Origin: Competibacter_A sp002352125
Lineage (GTDB): Bacteria > Pseudomonadota > Gammaproteobacteria > Competibacterales > Competibacteraceae
DNA length: 64,000 nucleotides
Direction of reading: 5' to 3'
NCBI GenBank assembly: GCA_035441325.1
Contig: DAOROA010000025.1
Span: forward strand, 1 to 64,000
Part shown: one piece after another, positions 49,190-58,846 of the stretch
How positions within the stretch are numbered: position 1 is the first letter of the stretch
How the letters are laid out: each line of letters starts with the position of its first letter
Notes under the pieces: model-generated
Told to the model about the DNA's origin: nothing
The model's database searches: none
Seen by the model: the letters and a program-made list of their open reading frames with translations, nothing else
Program-made: the position numbers and the translations under genes

Positions 49190-49723
49190 ATGACCAAACC
49201 CACTCATGACAATCGACTCGCTCGGGCATATGACAGCATGATGGAGCGAGTCAAGATTCGTTTGGAAGAACTCGAACAGGCCGAAAAGGCCGCTTTTCCG
49301 CGATTGAGCGCCAGCATCGAGCACGCGGCGGAAAAGGCGGTGGAGCTGGGCGAACTGACCCGCGAAGAGGCCCGCTTGATCGGCGGCTATCTCAAGCGCG
49401 ACCTGGAGGATGCCGGCCAATATTTGGCCGCCACCGGCCGCGATTTAAGCGCTTGGTTGCAGTTCGATCTGGAGCTGATCGAGGATCGGTTATCGGATTT
49501 TTTTCAGCGAGGCGTGGATCAGTCGCGGCTGGATTTGCTGGCGTTCGAAACGCCGCCGGCTGAGGTTGACGCAAAGCTGTATCACCGCGGTGAGGTGACT
49601 GGACCGGGAACCCTACAGTGCGGAGAATGCGGTGAGCTGGTGGTTTTTCGCGCGCCGACGCTCATCGAACCTTGCCTGGCTTGCAAGGGGACAGTTTTCG
49701 TGCGGGTAACCGAAGAGCCGTAA
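49190..49723 (+). CDS. Zinc-ribbon protein of the YbeL/DUF1451 family
   Basis: 177 residues, cytosolic. Long amphipathic helices (about 1-130, rich in Glu and Arg) lead to a C-terminal zinc ribbon with two Cys pairs: CGECGELVVF and PCLACKGTVF. This is the build of the conserved but functionally uncharacterised DUF1451 family. The ATG at 49190 is chosen since GGGAGAA lies just upstream. Divergent from pgsA; followed by a strong terminator at 49860. Confidence 0.85.
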   Translation: MTKPTHDNRLARAYDSMMERVKIRLEELEQAEKAAFPRLSASIEHAAEKAVELGELTREEARLIGGYLKRDLEDAGQYLAATGRDLSAWLQFDLELIEDRLSDFFQRGVDQSRLDLLAFETPPAEVDAKLYHRGEVTGPGTLQCGECGELVVFRAPTLIEPCLACKGTVFVRVTEEP

Positions 49724-50357
49724 CCCTAACTAAGTAAAAACCACGATTGGTTTGCAAATCGTCCCGATTTACCCCGAAGCCGGATTGCCGTTTACTAGCG
49801 CCCGCTTAAGCTGGTTTCTACAGCGAAGCGTGTTTTAAGCTCAATATCCTGTACTTTGACCGCCAGCCGGATTCGCTGGCGGTTTTTTTATGCCTGAATT
49901 ATGGCGCATCAAATCGAAAAACTCTGTGAACGCACCGAGCTGCAGACGAAGGTGTCGGCTAGGAAACAATGTCGGCGCAATGTCTTTGGTTCCCGGCTGG
50001 TGGCTGGCGTAATCGCTGAGATGGCAAGGCGGGCACGGTGCGTTTCGCTTTATTCTGTGGATATCTATATTGGAGTCTCGGCGAACGAGCATCGTGATCG
50101 TTCATCGGAACTTCATCGGTCGTGCGGCAAGATCAGCTTCGAAAATTCGCATCGGGCAAAAAAAAATTTATGAGCTACTCTCAATAAATAATCGAAACGA
50201 AAAGAGTAACCGAAGCAAAAAACGGTCCGATTTTCTGGATATCGCCCTCTTGCGCTACCGAAGTCTTGATTCGAGTAGTTGTCGAGAGTGAGGTCGAGGT
50301 CTTATCGAAACGACCGAATGCTGGAAAATTTGGACATGAAAAGGAGGGTATATCCGA
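49724..50357. other. Long intergenic region between the zinc-ribbon gene and glgX
   Basis: 634 bases with no convincing gene on either strand. The first part has an inverted GCTTAA/TTAAGC pair (49804-49840) and then a strong terminator (49860-49889). The second part is AT-rich (about 50150-50230, with a long A run), which must contain the glgX promoter. The glgX ribosome site AAGGAGGG is at 50340-50347. No promoter boxes could be fixed with confidence. Confidence 0.55.
49860..49889 (+). terminator. Strong Rho-independent terminator
   Basis: The perfect eight-base stem CCGCCAGC (49860-49867) / GCTGGCGG (49875-49882), with a seven-base loop, is followed directly by seven T. It ends the zinc-ribbon transcript, or a small RNA starting in the preceding 130 bases. 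Confidence 0.88.
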
Positions 50358-52457
50358 ATGGCTAATCCAATCAGCAAACCAGCTACCGGCAAATTATTGT
50401 CCATCGAAAAAGGATCGCCCCATCCTCTAGGAGCAACTGTCGTGGAGGATGGCATCAATTTTTCCGTATTTTCCGAACATGCTACGGGTATCGAATTACT
50501 GTTGTTCGATAGCTGCGACGACATCCATCCTTTCCAAATCGTATCGTTCGATCCAACGATCAACAAGACATTTCATTTCTGGCATGTTTTGATCCGAAAT
50601 GCCAAGGCTGGCATTCATTATACTATCCGTGTCGATGGTCCGGACGATCCGGGTGCCGGGCATCGTTTTGATCGAGAAAAGGTGCTGATCGAGCCTTACT
50701 CGAAAGGCAACAACAAATCGCTCTGGAAACGCGGCGATGCCTGTCTGCCGGGCGACAATCTGGCCACTTCGTTGCGCAGTGTGGTCATCGATCCCAGCGG
50801 TTACGACTGGGAAGGTGATCGGCCGCTCAAGCGCCCGCTAAACGAAACGGTGATTTATGAACTGCACGTTGGCGGCTTTACCCGCTCGTCGAGCGCTAGG
50901 GTCAAACAGCCTGGCACCTTCGCGGCAGTCATCGAAAAAATACCTTATCTCAAAGAACTCGGCGTTACGGCAGTTGAGCTGTTGCCGGTTTTCGAATTCG
51001 ACGATACCGAAGCCAGGGATTTCGAAGGTCAGCGGCTGACCAATTACTGGGGCTATAGCACCATGAGCTATTTCGCCCCACATCCGGGCTATTGTGTCGA
51101 TCCGGAAGCTGGAAACCATGTGCGGGAATTTCGCGACATGGTCAAAGCGCTCCATAAAGCCGGCATCGAAGTCATACTCGATGTGGTGTTCAACCACACC
51201 GACGAAGGCAATCACCAGGGGCCGGTGTTTTCCTTCAAAGGCATCGATAACAGCAACTACTACTACCTCTCTCCTCTGGATCGGCGCTATTACTACGATT
51301 ACACCGGTTGCGGTAACACTTTCAACTGCAACCATCCCATCGGCGAGAAATTCATTGTCGATTGCTTAAAGTATTGGGTCAAGGAGATGCATGTCGACGG
51401 CTTCCGCTTCGATGAAGCATCTGTGCTGTCGCGCGGCGAAGATGGGGCACCAATGCAATATCCGCCGGTGCTATGGGACATCGAATTGAACGACGAACTG
51501 ATCGATGCCAAGGTTATCGCCGAAGCTTGGGATGCCGCCGGTCTATATCAGATCGGTCACTTTCCCGGCTACCGCTGGGGTGAGTGGAACGGCCGTTACC
51601 GCGACGACATCCGCCGCTTCGTCAAGGGAGATGCGGGAATCATCGGTGCCGTCGCCTCTCGTCTATCGGGCAGTGCCGACTTGTATCAATGGCGCGGGCA
51701 TTTACCGGTTAACAGCGTGAATTTTCTCGTCGCCCACGACGGTTTTACCCTGAACGATCTCGTGTCCTACAACGACAAGCACAATTGGGCGAACGGCGAG
51801 CACAACGGTGATGGCATTAACGAGAATCTGAGTTGGAATTGCGGAGTTGAGGGAGAAACGGACGATGCCGGAATCGAAGCCCTGCGAACTCGGCAAATCA
51901 AAAATTTCGCTACTATCCTAATGTTGTCCCAAGGCGTGCCGATGATGGTAATGGGCGACGAGGTGCGACGGACCCAGAAAGGCAATAACAATGCTTATTG
52001 TCAGGATAATGACATCAGTTGGTTCGACTGGACTCTGGTTGACAAGCACCCAGATTTGTTCCGGTTCTGGAAAGAAATGATTGCCTTCCGCTTGCGCCAT
52101 GCCACAGTGCACCGCTCCCGCTATTTCACTGGAGAAGTCAACGAACGGGGTTTGGCCGATCTGACTTGGCATGGTTGCGAGCTTGGCGTACCGAACTGGG
52201 ACGATCCCAATGCACGGGTTTTGGCGGCCACTTCTGGGGGAATGGGCGACGAAGCGGATATTCACATCATGATGAACATGTATTGGGAACCTTTGAGTTT
52301 TGCTATCCCGCCGGTGCAAGGCCGGCGTTGGTATCGCGCTGTGGATACCGGCTTGGCGACGCCCAAGGATATCGCGACCCTAGGCCAGGAAACCGGGATC
52401 GATAGCGACCGGTATCCGGTCGGCGGACGCAGCGTTGCGGTGTTGATCTCGAAATGA
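50358..52457 (+). CDS. glgX: Glycogen debranching enzyme GlgX (isoamylase type)
   Basis: GH13 debranching enzyme hydrolysing alpha-1,6 links in (phosphorylase-limited) glycogen. 699 residues. An N-terminal CBM48-like domain (about 15-140, HPLGATVVEDGINFSVFSEHA) precedes the barrel with the usual regions: DVVFNHTDE, the nucleophile Asp in DGFRFDEAS, the acid/base Glu in KVIAEAWDAAG and the stabilising Asp in LVAHDGFTLND. ATG 50358 is led by AAGGAGGG. No glgA, glgB, glgC or glgP is adjacent. Codon use looks more AT-rich than in neighbouring genes. Confidence 0.93.
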   Translation: MANPISKPATGKLLSIEKGSPHPLGATVVEDGINFSVFSEHATGIELLLFDSCDDIHPFQIVSFDPTINKTFHFWHVLIRNAKAGIHYTIRVDGPDDPGAGHRFDREKVLIEPYSKGNNKSLWKRGDACLPGDNLATSLRSVVIDPSGYDWEGDRPLKRPLNETVIYELHVGGFTRSSSARVKQPGTFAAVIEKIPYLKELGVTAVELLPVFEFDDTEARDFEGQRLTNYWGYSTMSYFAPHPGYCVDPEAGNHVREFRDMVKALHKAGIEVILDVVFNHTDEGNHQGPVFSFKGIDNSNYYYLSPLDRRYYYDYTGCGNTFNCNHPIGEKFIVDCLKYWVKEMHVDGFRFDEASVLSRGEDGAPMQYPPVLWDIELNDELIDAKVIAEAWDAAGLYQIGHFPGYRWGEWNGRYRDDIRRFVKGDAGIIGAVASRLSGSADLYQWRGHLPVNSVNFLVAHDGFTLNDLVSYNDKHNWANGEHNGDGINENLSWNCGVEGETDDAGIEALRTRQIKNFATILMLSQGVPMMVMGDEVRRTQKGNNNAYCQDNDISWFDWTLVDKHPDLFRFWKEMIAFRLRHATVHRSRYFTGEVNERGLADLTWHGCELGVPNWDDPNARVLAATSGGMGDEADIHIMMNMYWEPLSFAIPPVQGRRWYRAVDTGLATPKDIATLGQETGIDSDRYPVGGRSVAVLISK

Positions 52458-52620
52458 TTTTTTATCTCGATAACCCGAAGCTATGCCGCACGGATGGCCA
52501 CTAAAGCGGGCGGTCCCAGAAACGCGCCCGGCGTTCCAGCCCATTGGAAGAGGGTGAAAGCCCCGGTTGTTGCCCGAAGTTGCGGCTGAAAAATCCATCG
52601 AAACTCGTAGAGAACACGCT

Positions 52621-53253
52621 ATGACCCAAGCACCCGTCAGAGGCATCATCGGCGAGCCGACAAAAGGCAAAATTGGCGTGCTGATCGAGGATCATTTCGA
52701 TCAGACCGAATTTCGTAAATTCAATGCATTCTTCCCCGAACGGGGGTATCAGGTCGTTTACCTCTCCCATCTGTGGGGCAACGCGGAACTGACCTTTGGC
52801 TCGAACCCCGACGAAGGCTATGTCGAGGAGCACGTCATCGTCAGCACCGAACTCGATGACGTGAAACCCGCCGATTTCAAAGGCATCTTGTTGATCGGCG
52901 CCTATGCCACGGATCGCCTGCGCTACCAGGCCAACCCCCGCAAAGGTCAACCCAATATGGCGCCGGCCGTGGTGTTTTTGCGCGAGGCGGTCGCCACGCC
53001 CAATCTCAAGATCGGCACCATCTGCCACAGCCTTTGGCTGTTCTGTGCCGACTCTGCATTGCTGCAAGGCCGCAAGGTCACCTGCGCCCACAACATCATC
53101 TGCGATGTGGAAAACGCCGGTGGCGAGGTGATTTACGACGGCGATCAGACCACCGATATCGTGATCGACGGCAACCTGATTTCCGGCAAGCACCCGGCCG
53201 TCACCGACCGCTTCATGGACATCTTTCTGACCGAAATCGAGAAGATCCGCTAA
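52621..53253 (+). CDS. DJ-1/PfpI family protein
   Basis: 210 residues of the class I glutamine-amidotransferase-like fold. The nucleophile elbow is GTICHSLWLF with Cys135-His136. An acidic residue in EDHFDQTEF near the N-terminus matches the position that tunes the Cys in this family. Members include proteases, chaperones and glyoxalase/deglycase-like enzymes acting on sugar-derived aldehydes. Lying 163 bases after glgX and 54 before the AGE-STAS gene, a carbonyl-detoxifying role would make sense, but that is inference. Confidence 0.82.
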   Translation: MTQAPVRGIIGEPTKGKIGVLIEDHFDQTEFRKFNAFFPERGYQVVYLSHLWGNAELTFGSNPDEGYVEEHVIVSTELDDVKPADFKGILLIGAYATDRLRYQANPRKGQPNMAPAVVFLREAVATPNLKIGTICHSLWLFCADSALLQGRKVTCAHNIICDVENAGGEVIYDGDQTTDIVIDGNLISGKHPAVTDRFMDIFLTEIEKIR

Positions 53254-53307
53254 GCCCGCTGTGCCAGACCCCCGTTTTGTAGCTACTCACGCTGGAGAGC
53301 TCACGCC

Positions 53308-55443
53308 ATGAATAAAATCGATTTCACCTTCTCCGATCTGATCGCCGGCTATGTCACCAGCTACGACAAGGCGAGTGACAGCTTCGGTTTGAAAACCTCC
53401 GATGGCCGCGAATTCACGGTCCATATCGCCGTCAATTGCTACGCGGAATTGGTCCGCAACTTGGGCGAGGCGTTCCATGACGCCAGCGGAACCCTGCGAG
53501 GAATGCTGGTTCCAGGACGGTTTTTATTCGCCTATGGCATCTTCTACCCGGATGGCGCCGGCAGCGACTACCCGTTCGATGCAAAGCACATCGTTTTCCT
53601 GGGCCGGACCGAGAACGAATTTCTCTTTGAAAAACAGGACTGGTGGATTCACCAGATTCGCCAGTTGGCAGATTTTTATCTTTCTTCCGAATTCGGCGAT
53701 GGTCCCATCGATTATTCCGTTTACCGGACCAATCTGGGAGTGACCGGTGCAAAGCTGCCTAGCGGACGCCAGGAATGCGATACGATTTCGCGGCTGGTCT
53801 ATGGTTTTGCCTCGGCTTTTTTGTTGACCGGTTACGAGCGCTATCTGGAAGCGGCGCAAAAAGGTACCGAATACTTGCGCGACCATTTCCGCTTCAGAGA
53901 TAAAAGCGAAGACATCAGCTACTGGTATCACGCGGTCGATATCAACAACGACGGGAGCGAGCAAAAAATATTCGCTTCGGAATTCGGCGACGACTATCAC
54001 GCCATTCCCTGCTACGAGCAAATCTATGCCTTGGCCGGTCCGACGCAAACGTATCGCGCGACCGGCAACCGGCTGATCATGGACGACATCAAATCCACTA
54101 TCAATTTGTTCAACCGTTTCTTCAAGGACAAGAGCGAGAAAGGCGGCTATTACTCGCACGTCGATCCGATCACCCTGAGTCCTTACAGCGAGACGCTGGG
54201 ACACAATCGGGCCCGGAAAAACTGGAATTCGGTCGGCGATCACGCGCCCGCTTATCTGATCAATTTGTGGCTGGCGACCGAAGCCCAAGAGTACGCGGAT
54301 TTTCTGGAATACACCTTCGATACTATCGCCCGGCGTTTCCCCGATTACGCGGAAAGCGATTTCGTGCAGGAGAAATTTCACGACGACTGGTCAAAGGATC
54401 AGTCATGGGGTTGGCAGCAAAACCGGGCGGTGGTCGGCCACAATTTGAAAATCGCCTGGAATCTGATGCGGATGCACAGCCTGAAAGCCAAGGAAGACTA
54501 TGCGGCGCTGGCGACCAAGATCGCGGGGTTGATGCCCAAGGCCGGCGGCGATCCCCAACGGGGCGGCTGGTACGATGTGGTCGAGCGGCTTCTCGGCCCG
54601 GGCGAGAAATTCCACCGCTTCGCCTGGCACGACCGGAAAGCCTGGTGGCAACAGGAGCAAGGCATCCTGGCCTACCTCATATTGCACGGCGTGCTCAAGG
54701 ACCCCGAGCACCTACGCATCGCTCGCGAATCCGCCGCGTTTTACAACGCCTGGTTTCTGGATACCGATAGCGGTGGCGTCTACTTCAACGTATTGGCCAA
54801 CGGGCAACCCTATTTGCTGGGCACCGAACGCGGCAAGGGTAGCCATTCGATGGCCGGCTATCACTCCTTCGAGTTGGCCTATCTTGCGGCGACGTACACC
54901 AATCTATTGATCACCAAGGAGCCGATGGACTTCTATTTCAAGCCCGAGCCGGGCGGGTTCGCCGACAACGTGTTGCGAGTTCAACCCGATATTTTACCCA
55001 AAGGCAGCATCCGCATCGGCGAAGTCTGGATTAACGGCCATTCCTACGACGATTTCGATGCCGACGCCCTGACGGTGAAGCTGCCCGAGGGGCACGGCGA
55101 GATTACCGTGCGGGTGCGCATCGTCCCGGCCGAGGCCAGCTTCGACGCCGATCTGCTCGAAGTGGCCGGCGGTACAGCCAAAATCGCCTTGCAGGGCAAG
55201 CTGGGACCGCGCGGCCTCAAATATCTGGAGGAGCAGATCGATGCGGCGCGTTCGCAGAATGCCGGCGGCATCCTGTTCGATATGAGTAAGCTGGAATCCA
55301 TCAGCAGCGAAGCCCTGCGCTACCTTTTGTTTAGCAAGCAAACCTTCGGGCCGGGCTGCAAGTTCTCGGTCGCCGGTGCGAATCCAGAAGTGAAAAGCGC
55401 CATCGAAGCCAGCGAGCTCAACGACGAAATCAGTTGGGTTTGA
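53308..55443 (+). CDS. AGE-type epimerase barrel fused to a C-terminal STAS domain
   Basis: 711 residues in an unusual order. Residues 1-100 form a beta-rich head (FTFSDLIAGYVTSYDKASDSFGL). About 110-555 is an alpha/alpha-barrel like N-acylglucosamine 2-epimerases (SRLVYGFASAFLLTGYERYLEAAQ, KIAWNLMRMH, WWQQEQGILAYLILHG, MAGYHSFELAYLAA). Residues 560-620 make a small beta unit, and 622-711 a STAS domain with the phospho-acceptor region ISSEALR (Ser666/Ser667). STAS domains are anti-sigma antagonist or transporter modules and are rarely joined to enzymes. It may isomerise a sugar under phospho-control. No signal peptide. Confidence 0.75.
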   Translation: MNKIDFTFSDLIAGYVTSYDKASDSFGLKTSDGREFTVHIAVNCYAELVRNLGEAFHDASGTLRGMLVPGRFLFAYGIFYPDGAGSDYPFDAKHIVFLGRTENEFLFEKQDWWIHQIRQLADFYLSSEFGDGPIDYSVYRTNLGVTGAKLPSGRQECDTISRLVYGFASAFLLTGYERYLEAAQKGTEYLRDHFRFRDKSEDISYWYHAVDINNDGSEQKIFASEFGDDYHAIPCYEQIYALAGPTQTYRATGNRLIMDDIKSTINLFNRFFKDKSEKGGYYSHVDPITLSPYSETLGHNRARKNWNSVGDHAPAYLINLWLATEAQEYADFLEYTFDTIARRFPDYAESDFVQEKFHDDWSKDQSWGWQQNRAVVGHNLKIAWNLMRMHSLKAKEDYAALATKIAGLMPKAGGDPQRGGWYDVVERLLGPGEKFHRFAWHDRKAWWQQEQGILAYLILHGVLKDPEHLRIARESAAFYNAWFLDTDSGGVYFNVLANGQPYLLGTERGKGSHSMAGYHSFELAYLAATYTNLLITKEPMDFYFKPEPGGFADNVLRVQPDILPKGSIRIGEVWINGHSYDDFDADALTVKLPEGHGEITVRVRIVPAEASFDADLLEVAGGTAKIALQGKLGPRGLKYLEEQIDAARSQNAGGILFDMSKLESISSEALRYLLFSKQTFGPGCKFSVAGANPEVKSAIEASELNDEISWV

Positions 55444-55575
55444 AATCGAAATGGATCGAAGCAGGCTCGAACAATGAGCCTGCTGCCGGGCTTGATCCGG
55501 CGATGCCCCCGAAGCTTGGCGACGGGGGATGCTTCTGCCAGACCTTCACCTCTCACCCGAAGCGGATACACGCCC

Positions 55576-57126
55576 ATGCGTAACCGATATGATCAGATCG
55601 TAGTCGGAGGCGGCAACGCCGGAGCGGTGATCGCCGGCCGGCTCAGCGAAATCCCCGACTGCCGCGTCCTCCTCATCGAAGCCGGACCCCATTACCGCAG
55701 CGTCTCCCAGACGCCCCAGGATTTGAAGTCCGCGTTTACCACCTCCGTGCAGGTTCACGACTGGCATTACACCGGCGAGGCTGTGCCGGGCCGTTCGATG
55801 CCTTATGCTCGCGGCAAGGCGACGGGTGGATGCTCCGCCGTCAACGGCGCGATCGCCCTGCGCGGTCTGGAGCAGGATTTTGCGGACTGGGCCCGTTGCG
55901 GTAATTCGATCTGGTCGTGGGACAAGGTCTTTCCTTATTTCCTGCGCATCGAGAACGATCAAGATTTCGGCAGTGCTCCCCATCACGGCCGAAGCGGTCC
56001 GTTACCCATCGTTCGATTTCGAGATCAGGAACTGGTCTCTGTCCAAAAAGCGTTCCGGGAGGCCTGCATGGCCAGCGGCTATGGCTGGGTGCCGGATCAC
56101 AACGATCCCCGTGGCTTGAACGGCATCGGGCCCATCCCGATGAACCGCGATGGAGATGTCAGAGTATCGAGTGCCATAGCCTACCTGCACCCGGCTCAGG
56201 ACCGGGAAAACCTAACCATCCTGGATAAAACGACCGTGCTGCGCGTGCTGTTCGACGGCAAACGCGCCATCGGTGTCGAGGTCCGGCGCGAGAACGGCAC
56301 CATCGAGCGAATCGAGGGGGGCGCGGTGATTCTGGCCGCCGGTTCCATCAACACTCCGGCCATCCTCTGGCGTTCCGGCGTCGGTCCACGCGAAGATCTA
56401 AAGCGGCTTGGCGCCCCGCTCGTGCACGAACTCCAGGGCGTCGGCAGCAACCTGATCGACCATGCGCAGAGCCTCGTTGGCCTCTATCCGAAGCCGGAGG
56501 TCGTCCAACAGGACATGCCAGACGTGCAGCTTGTCCTCGAATACACTGCCCCCGGCAGCCAATACAACAACGACATGCAGATTTACTGCGTCAACAAGCT
56601 CGGCACGGAGCGTTTCCCCGAACTCGATAGTCCCGCTGGATTCCTCTATGGGGCGATGTGCGTGATCAACCGTCCCGAATCCCGAGGGCGCGTTACCCTG
56701 ACTTCCCTCGACCCCGATATCCAGCCGCGGATCGATTTTCGCCTCAACACCCATGCCGAAGACATGCGCAAACTCGTCGATGGCGTCCGGCGCTGCTGGG
56801 ACATCGCGCATACCGATGCATTCAAGGAATTTTCGACCGGCGTTGCGGTGCTGACTCCCGGCGTGGTCGAGAACGATCGCAAGCTCGAACAATACATCTG
56901 GGACAATGCGGCCACCATCTGGCACGCGGTGGGCACTTGCAAGATGGGGCCAGCCACCGACAACCACGCCGTGGTCGACCAATATCTCGGCGTTCACGGG
57001 ATCGGGAACCTCCGCGTCGCCGATGGTTCCGTGTTTCCCGATCACGTCAGCCGCAACCCGATGCTGACCATTTACCTTGTTGCCGAGCGTTGCGCCGATC
57101 TAATCAAGAACGGCAACAGGGTCTAA
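55576..57126 (+). CDS. GMC family FAD-dependent oxidoreductase
   Basis: 516-residue glucose-methanol-choline oxidoreductase. The FAD-binding GxGxxG is QIVVGGGNAGAVIAGRL with the ribose-binding Glu in LLIEAG. The family motifs ARGKATGGCSAVNG, AAGSINTPAIL and the C-terminal active-site pair His450 (WHAVGTCKMG) and Asn494 (HVSRNPMLT) are present. It likely oxidises an alcohol or sugar; choline is not implied, as betaine genes are absent. ATG 55576 is chosen since the upstream in-frame start at 55474 lacks homology. It follows the AGE-STAS gene by 132 bases. Confidence 0.9.
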   Translation: MRNRYDQIVVGGGNAGAVIAGRLSEIPDCRVLLIEAGPHYRSVSQTPQDLKSAFTTSVQVHDWHYTGEAVPGRSMPYARGKATGGCSAVNGAIALRGLEQDFADWARCGNSIWSWDKVFPYFLRIENDQDFGSAPHHGRSGPLPIVRFRDQELVSVQKAFREACMASGYGWVPDHNDPRGLNGIGPIPMNRDGDVRVSSAIAYLHPAQDRENLTILDKTTVLRVLFDGKRAIGVEVRRENGTIERIEGGAVILAAGSINTPAILWRSGVGPREDLKRLGAPLVHELQGVGSNLIDHAQSLVGLYPKPEVVQQDMPDVQLVLEYTAPGSQYNNDMQIYCVNKLGTERFPELDSPAGFLYGAMCVINRPESRGRVTLTSLDPDIQPRIDFRLNTHAEDMRKLVDGVRRCWDIAHTDAFKEFSTGVAVLTPGVVENDRKLEQYIWDNAATIWHAVGTCKMGPATDNHAVVDQYLGVHGIGNLRVADGSVFPDHVSRNPMLTIYLVAERCADLIKNGNRV

Positions 57127-57206
57127 TTGCTTTTCGGATCGAAGCGGGCCGATGAAAGGTAACGTTGGACTCGCTTCCTCGCCCCGTTTGTATTGCTCCG
57201 CGCCGG

Positions 57207-58001
57207 TTATCGCTTTGCTTCCTCTATTTTGAGGATCTTGGCATAAGCATGTGGGGTGTCGATGCGGACGGATCCCATCGAAGGATGATCCATTTCGATC
57301 ACCACGTAGATGACGACCGCGATCAAGGCTGCCAGCAGGGACATCATGATGATGTGTGCCCAGAAGTTCTCGGTGCCGAACAAAAACGTAAAACCGATGG
57401 TGATAATCGCTCCGACCACGACCCCGACCCAGATGACACTCGGCAATTCCTCGTGACTAGCCTGATGGCGGAGATTGTGGTATTTCGCCAGCTCATTCAG
57501 GGATTGCAGGATCTGCGTATATAGAATCTGCTCGTGCCCGCTGTCCGGAACGACGCCATCAAGCAATGTAAGCAACTGATTGATGGCAATTTCCGCCGAT
57601 TCGGCGGATTGTTCGACAGACGTGGGTTCTTGTTCGGCAACTGCTTGGCGGCAATACTTTACAAAACCATCCCTCATGTTGTGAGAAATGGTTTTATCGG
57701 GATAAGCCACGATATTCTTGTATAAAACCAGAGCGGTGCTGCTCTCGTTTTGCACATTAACCTTGGCTTCGTTGAACTGTTCCCACACGACGATCACCAC
57801 GAATGCCAGCAGCACGCCATAGGTGACTCCCAAGGTCGCGAAAACGAAACCCGCCACATCGTTATGAATTTGCCTGACCTTGGTTGGAATGAAACGATGG
57901 ACGATAAGAAACCCAACAATCGAAAAGGATACCGTGACAACCACCAGCAGGGAGACGGTTACCCATTGTGGCAACATCAGCAGATAAGCGGAAAGTGACA
58001 T
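57207..58001 (-). CDS. DUF4239 (bestrophin-like) membrane protein
   Basis: 264 residues. Two N-terminal transmembrane helices (WVTVSLLVVVTVSFSIVGFLIV and FVFATLGVTYGVLLAFVVIVVW), a helical loop of about 100 residues, then two more helices (VIWVGVVVGAIITIGFTFLFG and IIMMSLLAALIAVVIYVVI). This is the DUF4239 layout, related to bestrophin-like channels. Function is not established. It converges on the GMC gene, 80 bases apart, and may be independent of that block. Confidence 0.8.
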   Translation of the reverse strand: MSLSAYLLMLPQWVTVSLLVVVTVSFSIVGFLIVHRFIPTKVRQIHNDVAGFVFATLGVTYGVLLAFVVIVVWEQFNEAKVNVQNESSTALVLYKNIVAYPDKTISHNMRDGFVKYCRQAVAEQEPTSVEQSAESAEIAINQLLTLLDGVVPDSGHEQILYTQILQSLNELAKYHNLRHQASHEELPSVIWVGVVVGAIITIGFTFLFGTENFWAHIIMMSLLAALIAVVIYVVIEMDHPSMGSVRIDTPHAYAKILKIEEAKR

Positions 58002-58156
58002 GGCGTCTTCTCCGTAGAGTGATTGCGATGGTCTGACTGGTGCCTTGGCTGGTTGGGTCAGCGATAGATCCCGCTTGATCCGCGCCGTCTCGAAAGGGTC
58101 GAATCGTTGCGGTGTCCTGTCCCGAGACTATATCGGGCCGGTAGTTCTCGTTGGCG

Positions 58157-58846
58157 TCAGGACGATGTTGCCAGTTGCGGCTCGCAGCGAGACAGTTGCG
58201 CGCGGTAGCGGTCGGCCTGCTGGCGTACCCGCCGCGCCCGTTCGAGCAGCCAGGTTTTTTGGCGATGCGTACCCTTGGCGAAGCCGCCCTGGCCCTCGTG
58301 ATAAGCCAAATATTGATTATAGGTGTCGCTCTTAGCGATGCGATTGAATCGCGCGGTTTCGTCCGCATACCAACCGATGAAATCCACGGCGTCGGCGAAC
58401 TCGTCGCGGTCCGCACCACGGTTACCCGTTGCGGCCACATAGCGTTCCCAGGTTCCATCCAATGCCTGGCTATACCCGAAAGCGGATGAGGGGCGGGGGC
58501 CGGGCACGAAGCCGAGATACCAGGTGCGCGGCGGTTTGGCGTCGGCTCGAAAAGCCGATTCTTGGTGGATGATGGCCAGCAGAACAGGCAAGGGTACGTT
58601 CCAGCGCTGACTGGCGGTTTTGGCGTCGGCGAACCAGTCGCCGTATTCGGCGAAGATAGCGCAGGCGTCATTCACGTTGCGCGGTGGCGCGGTGGCACAC
58701 GAGATCAGCAGCAAAAAACCTCCGGTCACGCCGGCGGCCCACGGCCAACGGCGGCGTACCAAGGCGTAGCGCGACGGTCGCCAACGGATGGCCAAGTCGT
58801 ATAGCGCGCTCCAGCGCAGCGGAAAACGCGGGCGGTTTTCGGTCAT
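58157..58846 (-). CDS. Lytic transglycosylase (SLT) lipoprotein
   Basis: 229 residues. A long basic leader precedes one hydrophobic helix with a lipobox (LLLISC, about residue 50), suggesting a membrane-anchored lipoprotein. The SLT domain has the catalytic Glu in IIHQESAFRA, then GYSQALDGTWERY and YLAYHEGQGGFAKGT. It cuts peptidoglycan glycan strands non-hydrolytically. The start at 58846 overlaps the lnt stop (ATGA). The same frame stays open antisense-in-register through much of lnt, but that extension has no coding sense. Confidence 0.87.
   Translation of the reverse strand: MTENRPRFPLRWSALYDLAIRWRPSRYALVRRRWPWAAGVTGGFLLLISCATAPPRNVNDACAIFAEYGDWFADAKTASQRWNVPLPVLLAIIHQESAFRADAKPPRTWYLGFVPGPRPSSAFGYSQALDGTWERYVAATGNRGADRDEFADAVDFIGWYADETARFNRIAKSDTYNQYLAYHEGQGGFAKGTHRQKTWLLERARRVRQQADRYRAQLSRCEPQLATSS

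Noticed and set aside
49841..50173. Short frames on both strands in the gap before glgX
   Set aside because: They cover the terminator hairpin or lack ribosome sites, and show no recognisable protein pattern.
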